In this document: piece by piece, positions 1 to 9,001 of the stretch
How positions within the stretch are numbered: position 1 is the stretch's first letter
How the letters are laid out: each line of letters starts with the position of its first letter
Source of the DNA: Geminicoccaceae bacterium
Lineage (GTDB): Bacteria; Pseudomonadota; Alphaproteobacteria; Geminicoccales; Geminicoccaceae
NCBI GenBank assembly: GCA_028285265.1
Contig: JANQPX010000001.1
Coordinates: forward strand, 186,001 to 250,000
DNA: 64,000 nt
Direction: 5' to 3'
Translations under genes and position numbers: made by a program
Notes under the pieces: model-generated
The model's database searches: none
What the model was told of the DNA's origin: nothing
The model's input: the letters and a program-made list of their open reading frames with translations, nothing else

Positions 1-524
1 TTACCAGCTTCCTGGATCACCTCAAAAGCGTCGTTCTCTTCCATATACTCCTGATCGACGATGTAGAAGTTTGGCATATTCAACAGCAGAATAGGATCTG
101 GGCCCTTGGTTAATATCTCGACAGTAAAGTCGTCGATCTTGTTGACGGCTTCGACTGACGACAACGCAAAGCCCATATCCGAGGTTTCTTGAATTTGTCG
201 CTTGAAGGAGTAGACGACGTCATCCGCATTGAAGGGATTCCCATTATGGAAGGTCACCCCTTCTCGGAGTTTGAAGCGCCAGGTGGTATCGTCGATCCGC
301 TCCCATTCGGTCGCAAGATCGGGCTCCAAGGAAAGATCTGGCAACCGATGGATCAAACGACCAAAAACATTACTCTTCATCGTATTGGTCGGACCCTCAT
401 TGTTCATATGAGGATCGAGTCCAAGAATATCACCAGTGGTTGAATAGCGAAATGTCTTCGCATCAGCAGCGGTCGCCATAAGCGCCAAGGCGGATACGGC
501 GGCTAGAACACTACGTCCCAACAT
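1..524 (-). CDS. ABC transporter substrate-binding protein, family 5 (peptide type), 3' truncated
   Basis: This is the N-terminal 174 residues of a periplasmic solute-binding protein; the gene runs off the left edge. Reading the minus strand from the ATG at 522-524 gives a signal peptide ending near ATAADAK, then a mature start KTFRYSTTGDILGLDPHM. Further on come the family-typical stretches LEPDLATEWE, WRFKLREGVTFHNG and NADDVVYSFKR. These match SBP_bac_5 (PF00496), the binding proteins of dipeptide, oligopeptide and some opine importers. No permease or ATPase gene is visible, so the ligand is unknown; the rest of the transporter presumably lies to the left. The ATG is preceded by a weak GGGAGTGTGAG ribosome site. 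Confidence 0.85.
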   Translation of the reverse strand, partial: MLGRSVLAAVSALALMATAADAKTFRYSTTGDILGLDPHMNNEGPTNTMKSNVFGRLIHRLPDLSLEPDLATEWERIDDTTWRFKLREGVTFHNGNPFNADDVVYSFKRQIQETSDMGFALSSVEAVNKIDDFTVEILTKGPDPILLLNMPNFYIVDQEYMEENDAFEVIQEAG

Positions 525-691
525 GATCTCACACTCCCAGTTGGATTATCGTTAAGACTTATCTTAGAGCGTCTTATCGTCGACGCAATCGCATGCGCTA
601 AGAGAATTCAACACAGCGTAAGGTTTGTTCATCGATGCTCAACGATTCAACAGTATCTTGATACGGAGCCATTGCGTGATGGGAACATCGA

Positions 692-1324
692 ATGCTACCA
701 GCGATTGGTTCTGTTAGCACTCTTTCTAGCCAAGGCCGAGTTGGCGTAGTGGTCAGCGCGCGGCCGATCAGCGAGCCCGAAAATGGCAGGCAACTGGTCG
801 CGCTGCGCATTCGAGAAGGTGAGCAAACCCAACGAGAACGGTCGCAGAAGGCCACGGAGTTAGATCCTGCTCAGGTGAACGGTATCGCAGCGCCCGGACC
901 TCCCGAGTCTGGCAAAACACGACCGGCACCATCGGCAGCCGTGTTGCCGAACCAACTTTCCCCGGCTGAAAAAGCAGCGGTTGCCCGCCTTCAGCAGCGG
1001 GACCAACAAGTAAAGCAAGAAGAAAAGGCTCATGCAGCCGTAGCTGGTGACCTTGCCGGTCCTATCAATTACATCTACCAGCTTGGCCCTGACGGCCGAC
1101 AGTATGCTGTCGGAGGATCCGTCGGCATTCAAGCCTCCGCTCTTAGCGGTGACCCCGCCGATGTGAAAAGGCAAGCCGGCCGGATTGCTGCAGCGGCAAA
1201 TGCGGCGACGAATCCTTCAGCCCAGGACTACGCTGCCGCAAGGCAGGCTTATGCGTTTGGCGATCAACTAAAAGGATCGGCCGTGACGGATGAACATCAA
1301 CCCAAAGTCAGCCTTTTGCTGTAA
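692..1324 (+). CDS. SprA-related putative metalloprotease family protein with altered HExxH motif
   Basis: A 210-residue protein with a low-complexity Pro/Ala/Gln-rich N-terminal half and a conserved C-terminal half: VARLQQRDQQVKQEEKAHA around residues 97-115, then GPINYIYQLGPDGRQYAVGG and PSAQDYAAARQAY. This pattern fits the SprA-related family (PF12118, the CJM1_0395 putative metalloproteases), whose members usually read HExxHA at the first motif. Here that position is E110-E-K-A-H114, so the first metal-ligand histidine is a glutamate and protease activity is doubtful. No signal peptide is visible. It is a single gene flanked by unrelated genes. The family call is from memory of the consensus. 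Confidence 0.7.
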   Translation: MLPAIGSVSTLSSQGRVGVVVSARPISEPENGRQLVALRIREGEQTQRERSQKATELDPAQVNGIAAPGPPESGKTRPAPSAAVLPNQLSPAEKAAVARLQQRDQQVKQEEKAHAAVAGDLAGPINYIYQLGPDGRQYAVGGSVGIQASALSGDPADVKRQAGRIAAAANAATNPSAQDYAAARQAYAFGDQLKGSAVTDEHQPKVSLLL

Positions 1325-1516
1325 GATCGTGATAGTCCAAGGCGACGTATCAACTGGGACCTCCACCTCTGAGAGGGCTTCCAGGGCCTCGACGATGTTC
1401 ATCCTGCATTAACGATGATCCATTTAGCCTCTTGATGCTTGCCGGTTCGTAGATGTGCCTCTATCTAGTGTCATTCGAAATTTGAGGCTTTTGAGCCCAA
1501 CCCCGGGAGAAAAATT

Positions 1517-2140
1517 GTGAGGAAAGTGATGGTTCGGCTGACAGGCACTTTGGTGGCTGTTTTGGGCCTTTGGGTCGTAATGTCGCTTCCGCTCGTTTTG
1601 GGAGAAAGCTCCGCGTCAGAAGTTACGGAGCGGACAATCGGTGATGCAGAGGCACCGGTGACGATCATTGAGTATTCGTCGCTGACTTGCCCCCATTGCG
1701 CGTCATTCCACAATGAAGTTCTTCCCGACCTGAAAGAAAAATATGTCGAAACGGGAAAAGTGCGTTTTGTCTTCCGGGATTTTCCGTTGAATGAACCGGC
1801 AGTCGACGCTGCGGTGCTCGCCCATTGTGCTGGGCCAGATCGTTATGTCGGCTTTCTCGATGTACTCTTTCAGACTCAGGCAAGCTGGGCGTCATCCCCT
1901 GATCCGCGTGAAGCTTTGAAGCAGCTTGGTAAGCTTGGTGGCCTGGACGAAGGTCAGATGGATGCATGCTTTAATGATGAAAGCATGGTCGATGGTGTTC
2001 TCCAATCGAGGCTTCAAGGTCAAAATGAGCACAAGGTTCAGTCCACACCAACCTTCGTGATCAATGGCGAAACCCACGCTGGCAATCGTAGCATCGACGA
2101 GTTTGCTGACATCATTGATCCGTTGATTGGCGGCTCCTGA
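1517..2140 (+). CDS. DsbA-family thiol:disulfide oxidoreductase
   Basis: A 207-residue exported thioredoxin-fold protein. Residues about 5-27 form a hydrophobic signal or anchor segment. The mature part starts with the DsbA/thioredoxin_4 hallmark GDAEAPVTIIEYSSLTCPHC, giving a CPHC active site, and the cis-proline loop VQSTPTFVING is present near the C-terminus. Two further cysteines (AHCAG and DACFN) are also present. Such proteins oxidise or shuffle disulfides in the periplasm. The start is either GTG 1517 (GGGAG seven bases upstream) or ATG 1529 (GAGG six bases upstream); both give an intact signal peptide. No obvious operon partner. Confidence 0.88.
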   Translation: MRKVMVRLTGTLVAVLGLWVVMSLPLVLGESSASEVTERTIGDAEAPVTIIEYSSLTCPHCASFHNEVLPDLKEKYVETGKVRFVFRDFPLNEPAVDAAVLAHCAGPDRYVGFLDVLFQTQASWASSPDPREALKQLGKLGGLDEGQMDACFNDESMVDGVLQSRLQGQNEHKVQSTPTFVINGETHAGNRSIDEFADIIDPLIGGS

Positions 2141-2234
2141 GGGATTTTCCGAGCACAGCCCTATGAGAGTGTAGACCGTGAGGTATTCAGCGGTTATCCC
2201 CTGACAGACCATCAGGTTGTCTCGGGGGGTAACC

Positions 2235-3659
2235 ATGAACGCACTATGGCATGACGGCCTTTCCTTGGGAGAGCGAGTCAAAGCCGGGGACCTAACGGCT
2301 GTTGAAGCGGTTGAAGCCGCCATTCATCGGATCGAAAGTGCGAATGACACGCTGAATGCCGTTGTTACGAAAATTTACGATCAGGCTTTGGATGCAGCCA
2401 AATCAGCAACGGTCGATGGACCCTTTGCCGGGGTACCATTTCTTTTAAAGGATCTTGGCGGCGCGCTCGCTGATGTGCCATTTACCGGCGGATCGCGCTT
2501 CTTCAGAGACGATTGCCCTCCGACAGATAGCGTTTTGGTGCAGCGCTACAAGTCAGCGGGCCTGATTCCACTCGGCCGAACGAACACGCCGGAGTTCGGA
2601 CTCAATGCGTCGACGGAACCTGTACTATTCGGCGCAACACATAACCCCTGGGATATCACGAAATCGCCCGGTGGTTCGAGTGGCGGCTCAGCGGCTTCGG
2701 TCGCGGCGGGCTTCGTCCCGTTGGCCCATGCAAGCGATGGTGGCGGGTCGATCCGTATTCCAGCCTCGTGCTGTGGCGTTTTTGGTATGAAGACAACCCG
2801 GGGACGCAATACGATGGCCCCTTATCTCGGCGAGAGTTTGGCGGGTTGTTCTGTCGAGCACGTCGTCTCAAGAAGTGTGCGCGACAGTGCAGCTGCTCTT
2901 GATGCCACTGCTGGGCCATCAATAGGTGACCCTTATCTGGCACCACCAAATGACCGTCCGTTTCTGGATGAGTCGAAAATCGATCCCAAACGCCTCAGAA
3001 TCGCCATTACATCAGAGGCATTCAACGGCACGCCCGTTCATCCCGATTGCGTCGCTGCAACGGAAAGGGCGGGCGTTCTCTGTGAGCAGCTCGGTCATAT
3101 CGTCGAACCGGCGAGTCCTCGGTTCGACGCAGCACGACTTGATCGAGACTATAATGCGCTCTTTTCAATCTCTGCTTCAGCCAACATTCGGCAACGCGCC
3201 AAATTTGTTGGCAGAGAGCTCGACCCCGAAAAGTTTGAGCGTGTCACTTGGGCCATGATGACAAAAGCAGAGACCTTTTCGGCAACCGACTATGTTCAGT
3301 TGCTCAATGGCCTCCATAGCATGAGTAGAGAGATTTGCGGCTTTTTCGAGCATTACGATCTGCTCCTCACGCCAACGCTTGCGCAACCACCGGTGCCGCT
3401 GGGCCATCTCGACATGATGATGGACGATCTCGATGCCTATGTGGATCGACTATGGCGGTTCGCCTCCTTCACCTATCAATTTAACGTCACGGGCCAGCCG
3501 GCAATGAGCGTTCCGCTCTTCTGGAATGATGACAATCTGCCAATTGGTGTTCAGTTCGTCGGCAACTATGGTGATGAAGCGACACTCTTTCAGCTTGCCG
3601 GCCAGCTCGAACGAGCAGCGCCTTGGCATGATCGGTATCCATCCGTGTTTGCAGCGTAA
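2235..3659 (+). CDS. amidase (amidase-signature family)
   Basis: A 474-residue amidase-signature hydrolase. The catalytic lysine lies in PFLLKDLGG near residue 75, and the Gly/Ser-rich signature [19 protein letters not shown] carries the cis-Ser and nucleophilic Ser of the Ser-cisSer-Lys triad. The C-terminal [24 protein letters not shown] is typical of the family. Members hydrolyse small amides, aryl amides or the intermediate of glutamyl-tRNA amidation; with no gatB/gatC next to it this is more likely a catabolic amidase than GatA. The ATG at 2235 is preferred over an in-frame TTG at 2217 because a GGGGGG ribosome site sits just before it. Confidence 0.9.
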   Translation: MNALWHDGLSLGERVKAGDLTAVEAVEAAIHRIESANDTLNAVVTKIYDQALDAAKSATVDGPFAGVPFLLKDLGGALADVPFTGGSRFFRDDCPPTDSVLVQRYKSAGLIPLGRTNTPEFGLNASTEPVLFGATHNPWDITKSPGGSSGGSAASVAAGFVPLAHASDGGGSIRIPASCCGVFGMKTTRGRNTMAPYLGESLAGCSVEHVVSRSVRDSAAALDATAGPSIGDPYLAPPNDRPFLDESKIDPKRLRIAITSEAFNGTPVHPDCVAATERAGVLCEQLGHIVEPASPRFDAARLDRDYNALFSISASANIRQRAKFVGRELDPEKFERVTWAMMTKAETFSATDYVQLLNGLHSMSREICGFFEHYDLLLTPTLAQPPVPLGHLDMMMDDLDAYVDRLWRFASFTYQFNVTGQPAMSVPLFWNDDNLPIGVQFVGNYGDEATLFQLAGQLERAAPWHDRYPSVFAA

Positions 3660-3821
3660 TCGCGTTGCTGGCACTCGATGAGTCGAGCGCCGCTTGCTAT
3701 CGGCGATCAAAACTCTGTAGACTTAAGGGTAAGATCATGACGCCGAAAACGGCAAGCAAGACACCCAATCGGCGCTTGAAACCTCGGCCGTAAAGTCTGG
3801 CTACAGAGGTACGGGGAGCGA

Positions 3822-4802
3822 ATGACGGACGCCTTGAGAAAGACGTTCAATGACCTTGCCGGTCAATTAGAACAACTTGTACTTGGTCGTTCAACGCTTA
3901 TCGAACGGTTGCTGACAGCGCTTTTGGCAGATGGGCATGTCCTTCTGGAGGGGCCACCGGGATTGGCCAAAACTAGGGCTGCCCATCTACTTGCCACTTC
4001 GATCGACGCAAGCTTCCAGCGCATTCAGTTTACACCAGATTTGCTGCCAGCAGATCTCACCGGGACGACCTTTTATGATGCGCATGATCATCGATTCGAC
4101 TTTCATCCCGGACCGCTCTTTCACAATGTGATCCTGGCGGATGAAATCAATCGAGCGCCAGCCAAGGTACAGGCGGCTCTGCTTGAGGCGATGGAGGAGC
4201 GCCAAATCACGGTGGGTGGTGAAACACGTGCCCTAGGCGCACCCTTTTTTGTCATCGCAACCCAAAACCCAATCGAAGAGGAAGGAACCTACGAGCTCCC
4301 AGCCGCCCAGCTCGATCGATTTCTGATGCGCATCGTCGTCGACTATCCAGATAACGAGACCGAACGCATGATCCTTGATCTCGTTCAACAGGAGAGCCGA
4401 CGCAGCGCCGGCCACTTTCCACCTGACGGAGATCTTTCAAAGATCGCAGCAAGCGACCTCGCTGCGGCTCGACTTGATGTTCTTGGCACCCACCTATCAG
4501 ATCCGGTCAAGGACTATATCGTCCGACTAGTCGGCGCTAGTCGGGGTCGAGAAGCCGGGCTACACGAGCTAACAGGCCAAATTGCTCACGCCGTTAGCCC
4601 TCGTGGGACACTCGCGTTGGCAAGGTTAAGCCAAGCACGGGCTTGGCTACGTGATCGTGACCATGTCCTGCCGGAAGACGTGCAGGAACTCGCCACTGAC
4701 ACTATCGCTCATCGTCTTGGACTCACCTATCGAGCTCAGGCCGAAGGCATTATTGATCGTGATCTGGTGGAGGCGCTTTTGAAAAATGTTGTCGCTGTCT
4801 GA
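3822..4802 (+). CDS. MoxR-family AAA+ ATPase
   Basis: A 326-residue MoxR ATPase and first gene of a seven-gene Bat-type operon. Walker A reads LLEGPPGLAKTRAAH near residue 45; Walker B is ILADEINRAPAKVQAALLEAMEE; the sensor is VIATQNPIEEEGTYELPAAQLDRF. MoxR ATPases act as chaperones that insert cofactors or assemble complexes, working with von Willebrand factor A proteins, and vWA genes follow here. The ATG is preceded by a strong ACGGGGAGCG ribosome site. It overlaps the next gene by 17 bases, which implies translational coupling. Confidence 0.95.
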   Translation: MTDALRKTFNDLAGQLEQLVLGRSTLIERLLTALLADGHVLLEGPPGLAKTRAAHLLATSIDASFQRIQFTPDLLPADLTGTTFYDAHDHRFDFHPGPLFHNVILADEINRAPAKVQAALLEAMEERQITVGGETRALGAPFFVIATQNPIEEEGTYELPAAQLDRFLMRIVVDYPDNETERMILDLVQQESRRSAGHFPPDGDLSKIAASDLAAARLDVLGTHLSDPVKDYIVRLVGASRGREAGLHELTGQIAHAVSPRGTLALARLSQARAWLRDRDHVLPEDVQELATDTIAHRLGLTYRAQAEGIIDRDLVEALLKNVVAV

Positions 4803-5754
4803 GCTGAGACACATCGTCCTTAGGCCGTTCCGGGCCAAGCAACATCGAGCGCAGAATGTCGCAAAATCTGGCGTCCTTAGCCTCGATTTTGACGAACTTG
4901 TTGCAATGCGAGAACGTCACCCGAGCTTCGGGCGCAGCCAAAAGATTGACGGGTTCCGCTTTGGCGAGCAGCTAAGCCGAAAACGCGGGATAGGCATGGA
5001 ACTCGAAGGCATCGGCCCCTATCAATGGGGCGACGATATTCGTCATATGGACTGGTTCGCAACTGCAAGAACAGGGCGTCCTCAGATCAAGCAATTCCGT
5101 CGAGATGTCCAGCAGAAGCTTATCCTAGTTGTCGATCTTCGCCCGTCCATGATGTTTGGATCCGCGCATCAGCTGATGGCCAAGACGGCTTGCCTGGCTG
5201 CAGCCAAGATCGCCTGGTCAACGTCGGCAGATCATCAGCCAATGGGAATGATGCTTGTCGGTCACCGGACCGTCGACGTCGCCCCTGCCAGGCATGGGCG
5301 ACGTGCCCGACTGCAACACATGGCACAGCTCGTTGGCGCATATCGCCGAGAAGCCGCCTATGTCGGTAATGCGATAGAGACCTTTGGCCCGAAGCTTAAA
5401 GAGTTGCCCTCGCTGATGGCCGGTGATGTCGAAGCGATCATCATCAGCGATTTTAGCCATCTCGGTGGCGGCTTCGATCGGTGTCTTCGAGACATCAGCG
5501 CCCGAGGAAGACTCAGTGCTGTAGTCGTCGAAGACCAGCTTATGCAAACGCCGCCACCGGGAGGTTTCTATCCATTCCGCAGCCGCGAAGCTCAAGAGAT
5601 CGTTCCTCTTGCCTTTCGAAACGATGCAACAAAACTCTATCAAAGGCAGGCCGAACGCGTTCGGCGCGCCCTCGTGGCTGAGCTAATGGGCTACGGCATG
5701 CGCCAGGTGCTGTTTTCGGATGCCGACTCGATTAGCGAGGGGTATTTCCGGTGA
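4786..5754 (+). CDS. DUF58 domain-containing protein
   Basis: A 322-residue DUF58 (PF01882) protein, the standard partner of MoxR. The signature stretch LEGIGPYQWGDDIRHMDW (about residues 77-94) is present, followed by a vWA-like core with LILVVDLRPSMMFGS, in which DxSxS is altered to DLRPS, and IIISDFSHLGGG. It is probably cytoplasmic or membrane-associated and delivers MoxR to the vWA proteins. It starts inside the MoxR gene and ends in a GTGA overlap with the next start, so the operon is tightly coupled. Confidence 0.9.
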   Translation: MLSLSELRHIVLRPFRAKQHRAQNVAKSGVLSLDFDELVAMRERHPSFGRSQKIDGFRFGEQLSRKRGIGMELEGIGPYQWGDDIRHMDWFATARTGRPQIKQFRRDVQQKLILVVDLRPSMMFGSAHQLMAKTACLAAAKIAWSTSADHQPMGMMLVGHRTVDVAPARHGRRARLQHMAQLVGAYRREAAYVGNAIETFGPKLKELPSLMAGDVEAIIISDFSHLGGGFDRCLRDISARGRLSAVVVEDQLMQTPPPGGFYPFRSREAQEIVPLAFRNDATKLYQRQAERVRRALVAELMGYGMRQVLFSDADSISEGYFR

Positions 5755-6260
5755 CACCCCAAGAAATCCTCCGTGACCTTCGCGACATCCACATGCCTGA
5801 ACAGGCAGCAGAGGCCGCTGCCTTGGGTATCGTTCTTTGGCCTGGAGTTGTCGTCATCGTGCTTGCGTTGTTCGCAGGCCTGATCATGTGGCGACGGCGT
5901 TCGGCCTGGAGGCGCGACGCTCTCAAGCATCTCGACACGATCGAACGCAGGGCCTTCACTGGCCAAATTCAAGAGGAATGGATGGCGCTCGCTATCCTCC
6001 TTCGCCGTGTCGCCATCAAAACCAGCGATCGACGGCACGATGTTGCCAGTCTTGTCGGACGTGCTTGGCTAGCAAAGCTCGATCAAATGTTCGACACCGA
6101 GACGTTCTTCGAACATGGTCCAGGGCGTGCCATCGTCGACGTACCCTATGCCCACCCAGGACCGGTCGGTCGTGAGAAGGATGTCCAACGCGCCAATGAT
6201 CTTATAGCAACCATTGCGAACATACGAAGGCGCCTGCCCCATCTGCGATCAACACGATGA
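5751..6260 (+). CDS. DUF4381 domain-containing small membrane protein of the Bat operon
   Basis: A 169-residue protein with one membrane helix at about residues 24-45 (LGIVLWPGVVVIVLALFAGLIMW), followed by a basic stretch RRRSAWRRDALKHLD and a helical cytoplasmic tail. Position between the DUF58 and BatA genes and the N-terminal motif LRDLRDIHMP fit DUF4381 (PF14316). Its molecular role is unknown; position suggests a membrane subunit of the vWA complex. The start is GTG overlapping the stop of the previous gene, and the end overlaps the next ATG. Confidence 0.8.
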   Translation: MTPQEILRDLRDIHMPEQAAEAAALGIVLWPGVVVIVLALFAGLIMWRRRSAWRRDALKHLDTIERRAFTGQIQEEWMALAILLRRVAIKTSDRRHDVASLVGRAWLAKLDQMFDTETFFEHGPGRAIVDVPYAHPGPVGREKDVQRANDLIATIANIRRRLPHLRSTR

Positions 6261-7225
6261 TTGAATTGATCAGACCCTGGGCGCTTCTTCTATTGCCCTT
6301 CCCTCTATTCGCCTGGTGGCTCCTGCCTGCCGGCCGGCCACTCTCCACACTCGCTCTCCCAGAACGCTTGGCCTTGTTCCTCACTCACTACAAGAACAAA
6401 GCGGCCGACAACCAGCCATTGAGATTGATGCCATTCGCATTGGGCATCATCGGTTGGATCGCGCTGGTCCTGGCACTAGCAGCGCCGGTTACCAAAGGTG
6501 ATCCACTGGCGGAGGCAAGTGGCAGAGACTTGCTTTTGGCGCTCGATTTGTCTGCCAGCATGGAAGCACGAGATGTCGAATTAGACGGTCGTCGGGTTGA
6601 TCGTTTCACCGCGATTAAATCTCTCGCAGGCTCGTTCATCCGCGGCCGTGAGGGCGATCGGGTCGGTTTGATTGTCTTCGGGGAGAAGACCTATCTCGTC
6701 GCACCGCTGACCTTTGATGTTCAAGCTGTCGAAGGTTTTCTCGACGAGGTGACGATTGGCATGCCGGGGCGCAAGACCGCCATAGGTAATGCGATTGGAC
6801 TTTCTATTAAAACCTTAGAAAAGCAGCCAGCTTCCAGCCGCGTTATCATCCTCTTGAGTGACGGCGACAGTAATGCAGGCGACCTCGATCCGAAAGCGGC
6901 GGCTGAGTTCGCGCGCGACCACAATGTCACCATCCATACCATAGGGTTCGGCAGAGTCGCGATGCAGGGTTATGCGTCAGAAACTGCGGGAGGCGAGTAT
7001 GCGGGACTTAAAGAAGTCGCTGAGATCACAGGTGGCCGTCACTTCCTTGCGAGAACCACAGAAGCGTTAGCAGATGTCTACGCCGAGCTGGACCGTCTAG
7101 AACCGTCAACAGCACAAGCCGGTGGTCGCTATGTCGAACGCGATTGGGTCCGAGAGTTGTTAGTCGTGGCGATCCTTGCGCTAATCGCTCTGACCGTCGT
7201 TGATCGATACCTGGGACGGCTTTGA
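6257..7225 (+). CDS. BatA-like von Willebrand factor A membrane protein
   Basis: A 322-residue vWA protein. Membrane helices lie near residues 8-25, at about 56-76 (MPFALGIIGWIALVLALAAPV) and at the C-terminus (LLVVAILALIALTVV). The vWA domain keeps a full MIDAS: DLSASMEARD, a Thr in GRKTAIGNAIG, and LLSDGDSNAGDLDP. It is therefore likely to bind a divalent metal and a protein partner. In Bat operons this protein is thought to form a membrane complex with the other vWA and TPR proteins under envelope or oxidative stress. ATGA overlap with the previous gene. Confidence 0.9.
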   Translation: MIELIRPWALLLLPFPLFAWWLLPAGRPLSTLALPERLALFLTHYKNKAADNQPLRLMPFALGIIGWIALVLALAAPVTKGDPLAEASGRDLLLALDLSASMEARDVELDGRRVDRFTAIKSLAGSFIRGREGDRVGLIVFGEKTYLVAPLTFDVQAVEGFLDEVTIGMPGRKTAIGNAIGLSIKTLEKQPASSRVIILLSDGDSNAGDLDPKAAAEFARDHNVTIHTIGFGRVAMQGYASETAGGEYAGLKEVAEITGGRHFLARTTEALADVYAELDRLEPSTAQAGGRYVERDWVRELLVVAILALIALTVVDRYLGRL

Positions 7226-7226
7226 T

Positions 7227-8090
7227 ATGCCCAGTATCGGTTATCCACTCTGGCTTCTGGCACCACTCATCGGATTGGCGGCGATGTCATGGGGCCACTA
7301 CCGTCGCACGTTACCCGGCACATGGCCTCGCGCCATCGATGATGGTCTGCAAGCCTACTTAGCTGAAAGCGTCATCTCTGCACCAGCGCCTTGGCGTCGT
7401 CTGGCCCATATGGTGCTCTGGATCCTAATGAGTGCGGCCATAGCAACGATTAGCCTTAGTCCGATTGAGACCCCAAAACTCCGTAACCTTGAAGCTCGCA
7501 TTGTTGTTATCGACCTTGGTGTTCCTGAGATCGCTGACGAGCGCATTGCTGCGGCCCGCTTTTTGATTGATAGCTCGAACGACGTGCCAACGGCCGTTGT
7601 TGCAGTGACTGAACATGCCTTCGATGTTGTACCGCTGACCCGAGATACTACCTATCTCGATCGCTATCTCGAAGTGCTTACCAAAGACGTCATGCCAGTT
7701 CAGGGGCGTTCGCTGCTTACGGGGATCGAACGCGCAATGGCGTTGCTCGATCGTGCTGACATCCAAGCTCGACAGATCACGGTTTTTTCAGGCGGCAATC
7801 CGCCTCAAATCGGCCGGTTTCAGATGCCGAATAGAGACCAACGAGAGAATATCTGGCTCGTTATTCCTCATGACGAGGCTGGCGCTTGGCAAACCTTTGC
7901 ATCGGCGATGGACGCTATGGTGGTCAATGATCGAGACACGTCTGCTATCAGCGCCGACTTCGAGGAAAGGCGTCGCGAGGCCACTGCTAAGTCCGTCTCG
8001 TCTCGGGAACGACACGATCTAACTCCCTGGCTCATCCTGATGTTGATGCCATTTTGGCTTCTTCTCTTCTTCAGACGGCAGCCAGACTGA
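7227..8090 (+). CDS. second vWA-like membrane protein of the Bat operon, MIDAS degenerate
   Basis: A 287-residue protein with N-terminal hydrophobic segments (LWLLAPLIGLAAMSW and MVLWILMSAAIATISL), a vWA-like Rossmann core, and a C-terminal helix LILMLMPFWLLLFF. The expected DxSxS metal motif is replaced by D96-L-G-V-P100, and the later motif reads TVFSGGNPP instead of a typical SDG. It probably no longer binds metal in the usual way and may be a structural partner of the intact vWA protein upstream. The ATG at 7227 follows the upstream stop by one base; an in-frame start at 7200 would overlap the upstream gene. The stop overlaps the next start. Confidence 0.75.
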   Translation: MPSIGYPLWLLAPLIGLAAMSWGHYRRTLPGTWPRAIDDGLQAYLAESVISAPAPWRRLAHMVLWILMSAAIATISLSPIETPKLRNLEARIVVIDLGVPEIADERIAAARFLIDSSNDVPTAVVAVTEHAFDVVPLTRDTTYLDRYLEVLTKDVMPVQGRSLLTGIERAMALLDRADIQARQITVFSGGNPPQIGRFQMPNRDQRENIWLVIPHDEAGAWQTFASAMDAMVVNDRDTSAISADFEERRREATAKSVSSRERHDLTPWLILMLMPFWLLLFFRRQPD

Positions 8091-9001
8091 TGCTAATGCG
8101 TTTGCTTCACCGCATTACGGGACCAATGATGCTGACCTTTGGGCTCATGATAACCCTTGGCCTTGCTCTCCTTCTCGGCTCATGGCTCGCTCGGGTTCAA
8201 GCACCATTAAGCCGCCATAGTGTTGCGCACAATTTGCTGGAAAGCGGTCGAGCGGACCAAGCGGCGTATGTCTTTGATACGCCAATCTGGCAGGGTGTCG
8301 CCCTGTACCGAGCTGGCCGTTATCACCGCGCTGTCGGCGCATTCGTCGCCGACGACAGCGTCATCGGTCTGTACAATATGGGCAATGCCTATGCCCAACT
8401 CGGCCTCTACAGAGGCGCAATCAGCGCCTATGAAGCGGTCCTCAATCGACAGCCTGACCACAAAGATGCCCGCTTCAATCTAGAACTCGTTCGTCGAGCA
8501 GCAGATCGCGAAAGGGAGCTTTTGGACGAAAGCAGGCGGACCGAGAACGAGGGGGGCTGGGAGGACGGTCTTAGGGACAACCGGGAACATGGTGAGCCTG
8601 AAACGACCTCCCGTGACCAGACCGGCGAAAACGAGGCAACCGCTTCGTCGGAACCGCCCCGCTCCGGTAACAGCGAACAGGATCCTGATCAGGGCCTTGG
8701 CGAGACATCTGCGCCTGAGTCAGAAATCACGAGTGCAGCTGGTGGTGACAGTCATCACGAAGGTGATGCCTCGGACGCCTTAGTCTTCAGCCTCTCCGAG
8801 CAAAAGGATGGCGATGCCGACAAGCCATCGACAGACCGTGCGCTTTCTGAAGAAGCGATCGTTCTCGACGGCACAGTCAATCGGGCAGGTGAGGAAGCAC
8901 TCGCCGACGAGATTACACTCCGGCGCATCAATGATGATCCAGCAATTGTTCTGAGAGCTAGGCTCAACATGGCCCTTCGCAAGCAGCAGGCGGGCCGATG
9001 A
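8090..9001 (+). CDS. TPR-repeat membrane protein, BatB/BatC-like
   Basis: About 303 residues. One membrane helix near the N-terminus (MLTFGLMITLGLALLLGSWL) is followed by TPR repeats: QGVALYRAGRYHRAVGAF, then VIGLYNMGNAYAQLGLYRG and AISAYEAVLNRQPDHKDAR. A long acidic, low-complexity tail rich in Glu, Asp and Ser (about residues 150-250) follows, with a short conserved end. TPR proteins of this kind scaffold the Bat complex, probably on the periplasmic side. The start is ATG 8090, or the in-frame ATG 8096. ATGA overlap with the next gene. Confidence 0.8.
   Translation: MLMRLLHRITGPMMLTFGLMITLGLALLLGSWLARVQAPLSRHSVAHNLLESGRADQAAYVFDTPIWQGVALYRAGRYHRAVGAFVADDSVIGLYNMGNAYAQLGLYRGAISAYEAVLNRQPDHKDARFNLELVRRAADRERELLDESRRTENEGGWEDGLRDNREHGEPETTSRDQTGENEATASSEPPRSGNSEQDPDQGLGETSAPESEITSAAGGDSHHEGDASDALVFSLSEQKDGDADKPSTDRALSEEAIVLDGTVNRAGEEALADEITLRRINDDPAIVLRARLNMALRKQQAGR

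Noticed and set aside
1325..1516. hairpin-like CCTCTGAGAGG near 1367 as terminator
   Set aside because: Stem is too short and has no T-run.
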